Of a DNA stretch of 64,000 nt, positions 24,971 to 35,415 are shown piece after piece. Made by a program: the position numbers and the translations under genes. Origin of the DNA: Gnetum montanum (taxonomy: Eukaryota > Streptophyta > Gnetopsida > Gnetales > Gnetaceae); contig MNCI01010007.1 in assembly GCA_015680685.1 (NCBI GenBank), positions 157,558 to 221,557 on the forward strand, read 5' to 3'. Numbering within the stretch: position 1 is the first letter of the stretch; the number at the start of each line of letters is the position of its first letter. Below the pieces are notes generated by a model. It searched no databases, was not told the DNA's origin, and worked only from the letters and a program-made list of their open reading frames with translations.

Positions 24971-26083
24971 TCAAATGTAGTATGGCTTGAGGTATGAGTG
25001 ATTCACCAGGTTGGCGAACTCATTGTCATCCATGTCCACCAGCTTGAAGGCTCCATTTCCGAAGGCTTTAGTGACCATGTATGGGCCTTCTCAGTTGGCT
25101 GAGAATTTTCTCACATGCTCACGGGCAACCTTGAGAACAAGGTCTCCCTTCTGTACTGGCTGTTGACGTGGGTCTGCAAGGTACTTTTGTTGTTGCTTGC
25201 TCTGGTAGCGCTCTATGCGGCTCAACATCTGCGCATGCTCCTCCTCTATTGAATTGAGGTCGATGTTATGCAACTCATTGTTCTGGGCTTTACTCATGAC
25301 ATCTAAGAGGATCATCTGAAGTGATGGTACCTGCAACTCAAGAGGCAACACAGCTTCAAATCCCTACACAAGGCTGTAAGGAGTCTTACTTGTCATAGTT
25401 CTGCATGTTGTTCTGTAGGCCCGTAGAACGTAGAGGATTTACTCGTGCCATCGCCTCTTGCTATTGCTAAGCATCCGCTTCAGCAAGTTGACGATGGACT
25501 TATTTGTAGCCTCCGCCTGTCCGTTCGCCTATGGGTAATACAGGGAGGAGAATGATTACCTGATGCCTAGATTGCTGTAGAAGGTTTAGGTTTCCATACT
25601 ACTGAACTATGGTCCGTTGTTGGCTACAATAGCCATTGGAAGCCCAAACCTTGTCAGGATGTTGTCCAGGATGAAGTGGCAGACTTGCTGAGATGTCGTC
25701 TTCCTCAGCGGGATAGCTTCCACCCACTTAGTAAAATACTTAGTGGCAGTGATAATGAAGCAATGCCCTATAGAGGACTTAGGCGTGATAGGTCCTATGA
25801 GGTCTAGTCCCCATCGTTGGAAAGGCCATGTGAGTTGCGTTGGGTGCAAGTCCGTAGGTGAGACGTGTATGAGATTTGCGTATCCCTGGCACATGTCACA
25901 CGTCTTGACTTTTGAAAGGCAATCGCACTCCATGTGGGGCCAATAGTACCCTAGGTGTCTGATTTTCATAGCCATAGCCCTAGGTGCTATGTGTCCACCA
26001 CATAGTCCCTCATGCACTTTATTAACTACCCTCTGCACCTGCTCCTCACCCATGCATGCCAGCAATATCCCATCATAGGAGCG

Positions 26084-26704
26084 TCAGCACACGGTGTCAT
26101 TTCCCATGAGAGTATATTGCCGGGCACACTTACGGATTGCATCTCTCTGGGCAGATGTCAGTCTGCTTGGCGGTTCACCGTGTTGTAGGTAGGCTTTATT
26201 GTTAGCATGCCACTCTAGGGTATTCGTAGCATTGATAGAGGCCACGTGTCCCACCTGAGTGATAGGCTCAGTACATTCGACAATCGAAGTCGGTAGACTT
26301 GCAAACGAGTGTGGTGGAACATTTAATGCAAGGGTGGCTAAGGTGTCTACCATAATGTTCTCGTTGAGTGGCACGTGTTGCACATCTTTGGTTGCAAATT
26401 GCTTAAGCAGGCTTTTTGCTAGATCGTAGTAGGGTTGCAGGTGCATAGCTTTGCAGGCATACACCACGGTGATTTGATTCACAACTACTTGTGAATCACT
26501 GCGGATTGCCAAGTGTTGTATGCGTAGTGTTTGGGCAGCTAAGAGGCCTCTAAGTAGCCCCTCAGATTCTGCCACATTGTTGGTGTAGGGGAACGCAAAA
26601 CGATAAGCAAAAGGGTGCACTTCCCCAGAGGGGAACTTAATGATGATAGCTGCACTACCTCCCTGCACGATTGAGGTGCTGTCGAAGTGCAAGGTAGCTT
26701 CCAA
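26084..26704 (-). pseudogene. Element E second (Tat-type) RNase H and integrase N-terminus
   Basis: A 206-codon open segment of the pol frame. LHFDSTS supplies the first Asp, TNNVAESEGLLRGLLAAQ the Glu, IRSDSQVVVNQI the second Asp and NIMVDTLATLA the last Asp, so all four catalytic acids are kept. HVPLNEN lies between. The following ~80 residues lead to the integrase zinc-binding region. A second RNase H of this kind after the conventional one is characteristic of the Tat lineage and is the main reason for the assignment. Confidence 0.88.
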
Positions 26705-26852
26705 GTATGATGGGACAACGTTGATAGTACCAACATGCTTGTCCAGGAATTCAGGATCTATGGTTTCTTGGTCGTCAATGGGTGAGGCCGTAAGTTACGT
26801 TGTGTGCCGACCGAAATCGTCGGTGCAAGGCTGGAACGTTACGAGCNGCTAT

Positions 26853-26930
26853 GGCTATCCGGCTACTTTCATAGTGTAGGTCGAACTCCGTGGTTATTTC
26901 TTTCCATTAGGCTATCCGGCTACTTTCATA
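26853..26930. repeat. Short direct repeat next to a single N
   Basis: A 21-base word starting GGCTATCCGG and ending TTTCATA occurs at 26853-26873 and again at 26910-26930, a few bases after the N at 26847. It may be a local duplication or a misassembled join. Confidence 0.7.
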
Positions 26931-28468
26931 CAGATTGTTAGTGATAGCCCGGAGTATGTTGCTTTTGCAAATGATGTTAATTGTACTGCGAAAGAGGTAA
27001 TGCCTCCACTTTTCTAATGCAAACACTAACGTGAGGCAATGCCTCTCTACTTCATTGTATTTCACCTCGTGTGCTATTAATGCATGACTCAGCTAATACA
27101 CTGGTATCTCAGATCCGTCGTCTCATTTCTAACATAGCAATGCTACAATAGATGCATTAGAGGTGGCGAGGTAGATGAAGAAAGGTTTATACCTTTGTGC
27201 CGGATGCATAGTTGGAAGATGCGAAAGCTCTTCCTTCAAGTCATTGAAGGCTTGTTGACACTTGGTTGTCCACTCGACGTTAACCCCTTTCTTTAGAAGA
27301 TGTTGCATGGGTGTAACTTGTCAATCAACTTTGCTATAAACCTTCAGATGAACTATACCCTACCTTGCAACCCACGTAGCTTCTTAAGGTTTGTAGGAGG
27401 TACCAGGTTGATGATGGCCTTAACTTTGTCAGGATCCACTCGTATTCCGGCCTCCGATACTACGAACCCTAACATGCATCCGATTTTCACCCCAAAGACA
27501 CACTTCTTAGGATTCAGATCATGCATTTGACAATACTTAAGGACTACCCCTAGATCATGTGGGTGATTAGCTGCCTCCTTGGAGTTGACTGCTATATCAT
27601 CCACGTAATCATTTAATGTTTCTAGGATGTAGTCGCGAAAGATGTAAGTCATGGCTCGTTGGTAGGTTGCTTCAGCGTTCTTAAGCTCAAAAGGCATCAT
27701 GGTGTAACAAAAGGTATCCCATGGGGTCATGAAAGTTTTTGTTAGCTGGTGCTCTGGGTTGATGCAAATTTGGTTGTAGCCAGACAAACCATCCATGAAG
27801 GATAGCAGGGCATGGCTGGTCATAGTGTCAATGAGTTGATCGATGCTTGGAAGTGGAAAATCGTCTTTGATCATTGCTTTCTTCAGATCCCAGAAGTCTA
27901 TACAGATTCGTATTCCTCCCATTTTCTTAGAAACCACGATGATGTTTGACACCCATTCTAAATAATTAACTGCATGGATGAAACCAGCTTGGTATAGCTT
28001 CATGATTTCATCTCTCACAGCTAGTGTAATTTCTAGTTTGATCTTATGAGCCTTCTACTTGATTGCCTTCATGCGCGAGTCTAGGATGATGTTGTGCTGT
28101 ATCAGCCTCGGATCTAAACCTGGCATGTCATTGTATGACCATGCGAAGACTTTGATGTTGTCTTGCAGAATCTTGGCTATGTTTTTGTGCATCTGTGCAT
28201 CTAGGAGGGAGCTAAGCTTTAATGTTTCTACTTCCCCCTTGGATATGATCACAAGCGTCTCGACGAGAGGATCCTCAGTTACATCCTCCGCCTCTAAATC
28301 TAGGGTTCAAACCAGATGCTCGGGCTAGTCCTGGGATGTTTCTTAGGATGCTATGGTGCTAGCTGTGGTTGACCCCCAGTTGATCAGGTTTGGATTCAAT
28401 TGTCTTACAAGCTTGCCATATGGACTTGCTAAAGCTAAAGATGTGGAAAGATCGCAATGGATTTCCAT

Positions 28469-29090
28469 CTTTTTCTCAACCTATCAAAATGAGATGAAAG
28501 CTTGGTTAAGAGGCACCTATTGGTAGTAATCGGGTATAACGAAAACTTGCAAAGTAATGACAAGATGTAACTAGCAAAGTATGATGTAAAGATTAAAATT
28601 TTTCTAGTTTAAAGTCATGGCAGACTGCTAAGGCACGGAGACGCAAAACTGCTAAAAGGAAAAAAGTAAAACTATCGATATGAGAATGTGAAACTGCAAA
28701 ATTGCCAATGCGAAAACGTGAAACTACTAGTTTATCATCATTGCAGATTGCAAACGTATAACAAATCAAAACTGCTAGTTTAAGGTCTTTTCGGACCATT
28801 AAAGTCATTGCTACGCTAAGATTGCTAGTTTAAGGTCTTTTCAAACCGGTAACGAGAGCGGAACGCTACGCTAAAAATGATAGTTTAAGGTCTTTTCAGA
28901 CCATAGTGTAGCATAGTTTTAGGCCATTTCGGGCCTCTATGTAGGCATGCCAAAGGGATGATATGTTAACAGCTTGAATAGGGGCTAATTGGTAACTTTC
29001 ATAGACAGATGGATGCAAACAACAAAAGATGGTAATGTGCATAGAATGGCGATCAGGCAGGAAGTAGCAAGGTTGCTACGCTATGCGTAG
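28469..29090 (-). other. Noncoding spacer between protease and RT of element E (possible Ogre-like intron)
   Basis: About 620 bases separate the TAG that ends the gag-protease frame (29093-29091) from the ATG of the RT frame (28468). All frames are closed apart from one of 71 codons. It contains three clear tandem units with GCTAGTTTAAGGTCTTTTC (28773, 28823, 28879), weaker ones near 28602 and 28723, and GCTACGC palindromes like those of the LTR. Just upstream of the ATG, on the - strand, TTTCATCTCATTTTGATAG resembles a splice acceptor. Ogre elements of the Tat lineage are known to carry an intron at this position. The donor site could not be fixed. Confidence 0.6.
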
Positions 29091-29987
29091 CTACTTATTG
29101 ACCCATCTTGGATTGAGCAGAGCATAAGGCTGAGGCACTTTTCCAGGGTCTTCATTTGCATCATTCTCCCTCACTTGGAATGGCAACTCAACCCACACAC
29201 TTTCATTTTGGAAACCGGCTTGTTGGGCCGATTCTCCCGCTGGATGGTTAGTGTGTGCATAAGCAAGCACTTCATTCTCAAAGGTTACAACCTCTGAGCC
29301 CTACTCCATGTCTATGTTACTGATTTCTTGGGCTGTTACTTCATTACCATGGATCACCACCTCCCTACCTGCGTATGGTAGGTGGATTTCCTGGTGAATG
29401 GGTGAAGAGACAGCCCTAAGTTGTGCTAACCATGATCTCCCTAAGATCAGGTTAAACCCAGGCATCTCCTTGACCATGATGAATGTCACGTTTGTGGGGA
29501 ACTGGTCCCCTGCCATGAAGTCTATGTGGACCATGCCCTTCACCAGGACGTGTGCCCCATTGAACGACTTTAGGCATGACATCATTGTGGGTTTTATCTA
29601 GTCGACCAAGCCCAATTTTTCCATGATAGGGAAGGGGATGACATTCGTGGCAACCCCATCATCAATGTGTATCCTTCAGATCTGATGTTGGCTGACCAAA
29701 ATTATGATGAAAAGGAGCGCTGTAGTCACCTGGCCCCTTTCGGGATCTTCCCTAATGAAGTCATCGCTGAAAGTCAGTTGAGACGGGTCTGGCTCTGTAG
29801 GTGCAGAGGGGAGCATGACCGAGTGGATCACTTCCTCTTCCACTGGCATGTCTTCATTAACTGGAATCGTTGTCAACATGCGGATTAGAGCCTCACGGTG
29901 TGGGACAGACGTCATGATTAGGTCATACAAGCTCAGTGTAGTGTTTTTTTGTTTTAGAGCTTGTTTGACTTGACTGAGGGCATCCAA
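29091..29987 (-). pseudogene. Element E protease region
   Basis: On the - strand the active-site motif DDGVATNVI lies at about 29663-29637, in the place of the DDG/DSG motif of retropepsins. It is followed by FPIMEKLGL, then NVTFIMV and NLILGRSWLAQLRAVSS (29520-29420), the usual C-terminal strand and helix of gypsy proteases. The frame continues to TAG at 29093-29091 with a tail ending NPRWVNK. Stops interrupt at about 29673 and 29600. The upstream segment (29987-29676) is a charged linker. The protease frame differs from that of gag, so a frameshift lies between 30480 and 29990. The enzyme would cleave the polyprotein. Confidence 0.75.
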
Positions 29988-30480
29988 GAGGTCCTGATCA
30001 CCCCCCTATTTAATGCTTTCCTCCTCTTCTATTCATCCTAGAAGATGAATTTCTCGAGGAGGGGTGACTTCAGATCTGGGTTCAGACCCTTTTTAGTAGG
30101 GCAGCACGGACTGTGCAGTTATGACAATGTCCCTCTTTGGTGATGAGGGCATAGACGTAGGGGGTGAAGACGTAGGGTTGGAAATACCAGGGGCGGTACT
30201 TCCTCTCGATGTCTCACCTATGAAATGCACTTCCCATTTTTTAGGATGAGAAGGTTATTCAACTATCTTGCATGGGGTGAGGGGCTATTGAAGGAGTCAG
30301 CCCCCTGATGATGAAAGGGGCTAACAGTGTTAACCGGCGGGGTAGTGCGGTTTTGCTAACAAGTGGCATGGAGATGGATGCCCGTGAAGGGCCTGTCAAG
30401 ACAAATGGCTATTGCAAGCTTTAGCCAACCACTGGTGGTGTTGGTGCACTATGTTGAGGCACATGGACCACGAATGGCTG

Positions 30481-31723
30481 TTAGGGTGGCCTAGGATCAT
30501 TGTCAATACCAATGGCATTGATGACGTAACCAGCATTGTTGGCATTAAGGGGGTCTGTGTAGACATGCATAGATTGGTTCTTAGGGCGTACTGGGTTGCT
30601 TTCGTCCAACACCAGTTTTTCCTGATTGATCAAACTTTGGATGTCATCTTGCAATGCTAGACAGTAATCTGTGTTGTGACCACACTGTTGGTGATAGTCA
30701 CAAAACCTGTCCAGCCTAAAACTCTTAGGAACTGGAGGCTCATTGGGCATGGCCAAAGAGGGGTTCCTAAGGAGCTCACAGTAGCATTCATGTGTCCTGA
30801 CTCCTTCTTTCGACATCTTCTTGTATTGGATGTTCCCCGCTGCCAATAGCTACTTCAGAAGTTATGAAGGCTTGAGAGGCAGTGATGTGTACTTTGAGCT
30901 ATCTTTACACTCAAAGTTTCATTTGGGTTGTGCAGATGTCTTAGGTGCGAGTACTGGAGGTTGCGGTGCATTACCCTACTTGGGCATGGGGTTAGCTGTG
31001 GGTATGGCCAATTTCTTGTTGTTCTTATTACCATTGTTACTAGGTTTGGGCCTGGCCTTGGTTGCCACAGCGGCCACTGTGGTTGTTGAGGCCTTACCCT
31101 TGTCCTTCTTTATGAAGGTGTTTTTGTAAGCAATGTAGGCCGTGTCTTTGCTTGCCTCGGCCGCGTCCTGTATACTCTTAGTCTGAGTGAAGGCTTGACT
31201 AAGAGTGCAAGGGGAGAGGTAGTATAGTTTAGACTTGATAAAGTCATTCACTACACCCTTAAAGACGGCCAGCAAGTGGGCCTCCACGATGGGCTCGCGG
31301 ATTTCGTTAAGGGTTGCGCTCCATTGCTGGATGAACTTCTGGACCGGTTCTAGAGGATCCTACTTTACACTCATCAACTGGTCCAGCGTGGTTTTTGGCT
31401 TTAGGTTATACTTGAAGCGCATCACGAACTAAGTCAGAAGCTCCTCTAGGGTTGAAATAGATGAGCGTGGCAGTGCACTGTACCAATCCAAGGCTCTCCT
31501 AGCTAGGGATATAGTGAACTCGAAGCTACATTTTCCTTCGAATTTCTGTACATCCAAAGGCAGGTTTGCCTGAACATTTACATAGAGGAAGTTATAGTGC
31601 TCATGTTGCTGGGCCAAGCCCTCAGGTCCCCGAGTTGAGCGATTGTTCGGCACCTGTGATGCCTTGAACCATGATGGGAACTTCGACATTGAAGGTATTA
31701 GCAGCAATAGTTTCTGAAGTCAT
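30481..31723 (-). pseudogene. gag: Element E gag
   Basis: Start ATG at 31723 (MTSETIAANTF) is proposed from the conserved-looking N-terminus; the main reading frame is entered by a shift after ~30 codons. The capsid core at 31600-31250 has SLARRALDWYSALPRSSI, EELLT then a TAG at Q, FVMRFKYNL and VQKFIQQW, the retrotransposon gag pattern. A Lys/Asn/Ala-rich basic linker follows (31080-30970). The segment 30846-30481 has FCDYHQQCGHNTDYCLAL, a CX3HX4HX4C-type knuckle of Tat gag proteins, then DDIQSLI. It would form the particle and bind the RNA. It is broken by three or more stops. Confidence 0.85.
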
Positions 31724-32831
31724 TGTTACTAAGCTAGATAGTTTTGCAAACGTGAAAAGCAAGGAAATCGAAAAGCTAAATAGTTTTGCACACGAGAAAA
31801 ACAAAGTAATTGGAAAGTAATCAAAAAGGCTTTATGTCTTGTTGGGCTCCCGAGGAACCGTCGAAGCGACTGATCTGTACCACACGATGCATAAACAACC
31901 GCAAAAGGGTGTCACGTTTACGCTAGTGCGCAATAGGGTATAGAACACGTGCAAGACTACTGTAAGTTAGGTAAGTCAAATGGCAACCAGAGGCTTTCTG
32001 TCCTATAGGGTTCCCAAGGAACCATCGAGGCAACCGATCTCCACCGCATGATGCATAAACAACCACAGATGGATGTCAAGTTTAGGATAATGCATATCAG
32101 GGTGTAAAAGGCTTACAAGACTATCGTGACAGGCAGAAAGGGCACCAAAGGCCCTCCTTCTAGCACCAGAAAACTGTAGCGACCGAAAACGTCGGTAGCT
32201 AGAAAACGTTGACAGGCTGTCAGTCGTTGATAGTCTTAACCCCGTTTCCACAGGAGGATCGTGCTAGATGGAACAAAAATGGGGCACCCTGAATGGTCTG
32301 GTCGATCAGAAAGGGACTTAGTCGGTGTTAATATAACCTTTTGCAATCAGATAATTTAAAAATGGGATTGATAGTGTGAAGTAATGCTTAAATGTAAAAG
32401 GGATAGAAAATAGTGTAAAATGCAATAATAAGCAAGAGACAAAGTAAAATTCAGCTAGAAAAATGCACCTCTTTGAAGCTACAACTTCACTCTGTCAAGG
32501 TGGATACAGTCAGTTGCACAGTGCTGAGAAGTGCAAAGATCCCGAGAGTAACCAAGACATGTAGAGTAAGATGGATGTGTGCTTGAACGTGGAATCAGGC
32601 ATTAACAATGAGAAGTGCTACCAAGGTGGTAGAAAAGAGCAGAACAAAATGCCAACTGAGAGTGATAACTATTTACAATGTCAAACAAAAAGCTTATAAT
32701 GCTCAAGGTTACAGTGCTAACTTTTTTTTTCTAGTCAGCCAACAAAATTGTTAGCCGACCATATTGCCAAAAAATCAAACCCTTGACCAAATTGCCAAAA
32801 AAGCCCCTCTTCAAGCGTTGCTCATTGGGGT

Positions 32832-32839
32832 ATTTATAG
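32832..32839 (-). promoter_or_regulatory. TATA box of element E 5' LTR
   Basis: TATAAATA on the - strand within CTATAAATACCCC, in the middle of the LTR and downstream of the palindrome block. It is shared with the solo LTR (11244-11252) and absent from the 3' LTR through deletion. Confidence 0.65.
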
Positions 32840-33039
32840 GACCAAGGGTGCGCAAAAGATGCAGTTTGGACACCACGTGCCCTAGGCTTATGCTGACCTG
32901 TCCATGCTGCATGGGCATGCATGACCGTTGGACATGCATGACCATTGTAACTACGAGCCTGCCACACCGTAATTACGAGCCTACCATGCCGTAATTACGC
33001 TGTTAGAACTTTCACATGTGTGCCAACGGTGCAAATGGA

Positions 33040-33645
33040 TGAAGTGCATTGATGTAGTGTAACTTCTTGTTACACTATGCTATGCTTTGTAGTGTAGCAT
33101 GTTAGCGTGGTGTAGCATCTTGTTACGTTGTGCTACGCTACATAATGTAGCCGCCAGTTTGAAGCAAAAATTTGCGTTGTGTCCTTCTGCACGTGTTGAA
33201 AACTTTTGAAGTGCCCCAACTATTCATTGCATATTTGCTACACTATGCTAGGCTGTGCAGCGTAGCATAGCGTAGCAGTTGTCCTTAGTCGCAAAAAACG
33301 TCGTCCATCTACAAACTTTTCCTTTTTCACTGTGAAGCTTGCGAACTTGTTGATCACGCCCTTTGAGATGCCTTCTGTTACTTTTGCAGAATTGCTATGC
33401 CTCACTGTGCCATGTAGCTTAGTGTAGCATAGCGGCCAACGTGGCCTTCTTTTAGCCAAGTTCACCACTTTCTAACGGAAGGAGACATTGTTGAAGGACT
33501 TGAAGTCAAGCAAGGGAACTGATCATCTAGTTTTTTGCTACGCTATGCTATGTTGCGTGGCATAGCATAGCGTAGCATTGTGCTTCTACAAACGTCTTCT
33601 GAAGTTTGCTATGCTTCATAGCATCGCATAGCGTAGCAAAACTCC
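33040..33645. repeat. GCTACGC palindrome block in U3 of element E 5' LTR
   Basis: Counterpart of 22780-23345. Clusters such as CTATGCTAGGCTGTGCAGCG next to TAGCATAGCGTAGC (33243-33275) and CTACGCTATGCTATG...GGCATAGCATAGCGTAG (33538-33575). It lies between the LTR start and the TATA box in element orientation, where enhancer sequences are expected. Confidence 0.85.
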
Positions 33646-33920
33646 TTGACCTAGAAAACTTGTTGAAGCGTTTTGCACATTCTAGGCACCGCCAACAATT
33701 CCACGCACCACTCCTAAGTGCACTATCGGCTGGATGAACTACTCAGGTGGGTAGGTTGGAGAATCCGTTTAGCCTGTTGACACCGGGAGTAGAAAACTTA
33801 CCAAACTGGACAGTCTGAACATCAGAGCATCCATCTCCTGAAGAACTACTGTAACACAGTGTGTATTGCAAAGACCTGGTGAAGCAAGCATGCCTTCAAA
33901 TTTTGGTGTGTTTCAGTCCC

Positions 33921-34700
33921 TTTCATCATTTCAGTCCCATTGGTCATTTTGGTCACCTCCATCATGGTCCCACCTCCTGTAATTATGGTAGAGCTTGAAC
34001 ATGATTATGATGATGACAACGAAGGTGAAGAGGAAGGAGGACTAGCACTATCACAGTGCCTACTACTACCTCTTCAATGATCATGGCCATGATCATGATC
34101 TTCTTTCTTGTCTTCATTCCTACCTTATCTTGCCTCATTAGATCCTTCTTTGCTATTGGATCCATTCTTACCAAAACTAGGATTGTGAATTATGGACCAT
34201 AGGTTCTGAATTTGACCTCCTTCACTAAAGTCAAGGAGAGGAATTTCACTGAATGGGAAACCCCTAGAGAAGGATTCCCCACCATCCTTTTGGTATAGCA
34301 GAAATGGAGAATCATTAAATCCTTTTTCCTTTGCAAACTTATGATGTTGTTCTAACTCAAAATCCCTGAGATGTTGTGCCTCAATGAACGGTAATCCCTA
34401 GCATCACTATCTTGCATAACATACTCAGCATAAAGTTCCTGGAGACACCATCGTATAAGCATTTGTTAGAGCATTATAGGAATAGATCAATCAAGTGGCA
34501 ACAAAATGTTGACCTCCATGTCACAGCACTTTAACTATTCATCTTGATGTAGGATGAAGGTGAAATTTGGTGTATACTCATCAAGATGGGCATATACCAC
34601 TCAATATTTTTGAGGCACCAACTACTGATCTCCATCAGACTTGGGTGGAGAAGCACTCCTATGAGAAGAAGACAGTTTTAGTTAGATGATAAAAATGTAG
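33921..34700 (-). pseudogene. gag: Element D gag, N-terminal part
   Basis: This resumes after the second GTCCC. It corresponds to 54560-55250 of element B: both have a segment rich in GAT/GAA/CAT triplets on the + strand (34000-34070 against 54565-54615), followed on the - strand by charged frames with DMQKGFGLEQHHK-like content. It is heavily interrupted. It lacks a clear start and runs directly into a region (about 34700-34758) with no leader or primer site. Confidence 0.6.
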
Positions 34701-34758
34701 TGTGCTTTTAAATTTTTTTGTAGTAATTATAAAATATGATATGACTTTAAGGTTTGTT

Positions 34759-35410
34759 CTCACTTTATGTCTTATAAGTTTAATCACCTACAACAAGAAT
34801 GAAAGATAGAGTAATTTAAGATCTAATTCATTTACTGCCTAGCTAGCCTAACACAAGTACCCATCCCACTTTCCTAGACACATCCCGAACACATATAGTG
34901 CTACTAGGATACCAAACGTTAAGCGTTGTTGGGTTACCAAGCACTATATGTATGCTTGAAGTGGTCATGATTTTGTTCATTAACAACTAAAAATTAATTG
35001 CTTAATTTAAATGCATTAAATTAAAGTGCATAAAAGAACAGTGCATTAAAAGAAACATTAATCTATTCTCAATACCACAAGGATTTTCAAAAGGGTTCGT
35101 TTTTATTTCTGTCACATTGTTGCACTCAGGTACATCAATACTCAAACAAAGATCCGTACACACTCAAACTTCTACTGTGGGTACTCAAAAAATATTCTAA
35201 CTATGGAGACAATAAACTACAAGAGCTTTGCTAACTATGACAAAAACTAATATGAAAATCATGAGCCCAAGTACTATACTTATAGGCCAACATATACCTC
35301 GCGATATCGGATATCCGACATCGTGTCTTTGGTTCTAACATTGGGTATCCGATGTCGAGGCTCTGATATCAAGTACCCGATATTGGAGCATGCAAAAACA
35401 TGATTCATCA
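34759..35410 (-). mobile_element. Element D 5' LTR, truncated
   Basis: About 652 bp that align with 14161-14788 of the other LTR (TTATAAGTTTAATCACCTAC, CCTAGCTAGCCTAACACAAG, ACAAGAGCTTTGCTAAC). The first ~200 bases of the LTR as read on the + strand (TGATGAGTGACG onward, the U5 side) are missing. The GATATC-rich palindromes at 35300-35390 are better preserved here than in the left LTR. Confidence 0.85.
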
Positions 35411-35415
35411 TATAT

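Larger units (their letters stand above)
24971..28468 (-). pseudogene. pol: Element E pol: RT, RNase H, second RNase H, integrase
   Basis: From ATG at 28468-28466 to TGA at 24973-24971 is 3498 bases, exactly 1166 codons, and all recognised domains share this frame, so the copy is broken by stops rather than frameshifts. RT at 28018-27353 has KLYQAGFIHAV, FMDGLSGYNQI, KNAEATYQRAM and the YVDD box. A conventional RNase H at about 27300-26940 has VKYNEVERHCLTLVFALEK. The second RNase H lies at 26704-26320. Integrase at 25990-25500 has RWGLDLIGPI, ANNGP (D to N) and NGQAEATN. The C-terminal domain at 25351-24971 has KGDLVLKV. Stops include TAG after NGP (25604), TGA in RRSYDG (26081) and TGA replacing W in NWEGP (25088). 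An N at 26847 lies between the RNase H domains. Confidence 0.92.
22200..33915 (-). mobile_element. Element E: full-length Tat/Ogre-like Ty3/gypsy retrotransposon
   Basis: 11,716 bp nested in the gag of element D, with a perfect 5-bp duplication GTCCC. Order on the - strand: 5' LTR (33915-32175), gag (31723-30481), protease (29987-29091), noncoding spacer (29090-28469), RT-RNase H-second RNase H-integrase (28468-24971), 3' noncoding, polypurine tract, 3' LTR (23621-22200). The second RNase H, the YVDD box and the gag knuckle indicate the Tat lineage. It is visibly more GC-rich than the Athila-like elements around it. By eye the LTRs differ at roughly 6% of sites over 240 aligned bases, mainly transitions, so it is an old insertion but younger than its host D. 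Confidence 0.95.
32175..33915 (-). mobile_element. Element E 5' LTR
   Basis: 1741 bp, TGTAGCGACC...GGTGTTTCA on the + strand, so TG...CA in element orientation as well. The TATA box is at 32832-32839 and the palindrome block at 33040-33645. Adjoining it inside the element (32155-32174, - strand) is TTCTGGTGCTAGAAGGAGG, a candidate primer site beginning TGG, but with a 6-base gap from the LTR and no tRNA that I can match. Confidence 0.93.
13962..35410 (-). mobile_element. Element D: Athila-like Ty3/gypsy retrotransposon, split by element E
   Basis: Outer element on the - strand. The left (3') LTR is 13962-14788. Pol, protease and gag follow to 22194, element E interrupts at 22200-33915, gag resumes at 33921 and the truncated 5' LTR ends at 35410. 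LTR ends are TGATGAGTGACG...GATTCATCA. Flanking 5-mers are GATAT (13957-13961) and TATAT (35411-35415), one mismatch, read as an eroded target duplication. Without E the remnant is about 9.7 kb. The 5' LTR has lost its U5 end, and no primer site or intact leader is visible, so this copy cannot be autonomous. Confidence 0.88.

Noticed and set aside
32155-32174. Firm tRNA assignment for the element E primer site
   Set aside because: TGGTGCTAGAAGGAGGG lies 6 bases from the LTR and matches no tRNA 3' end that I can recall with confidence.
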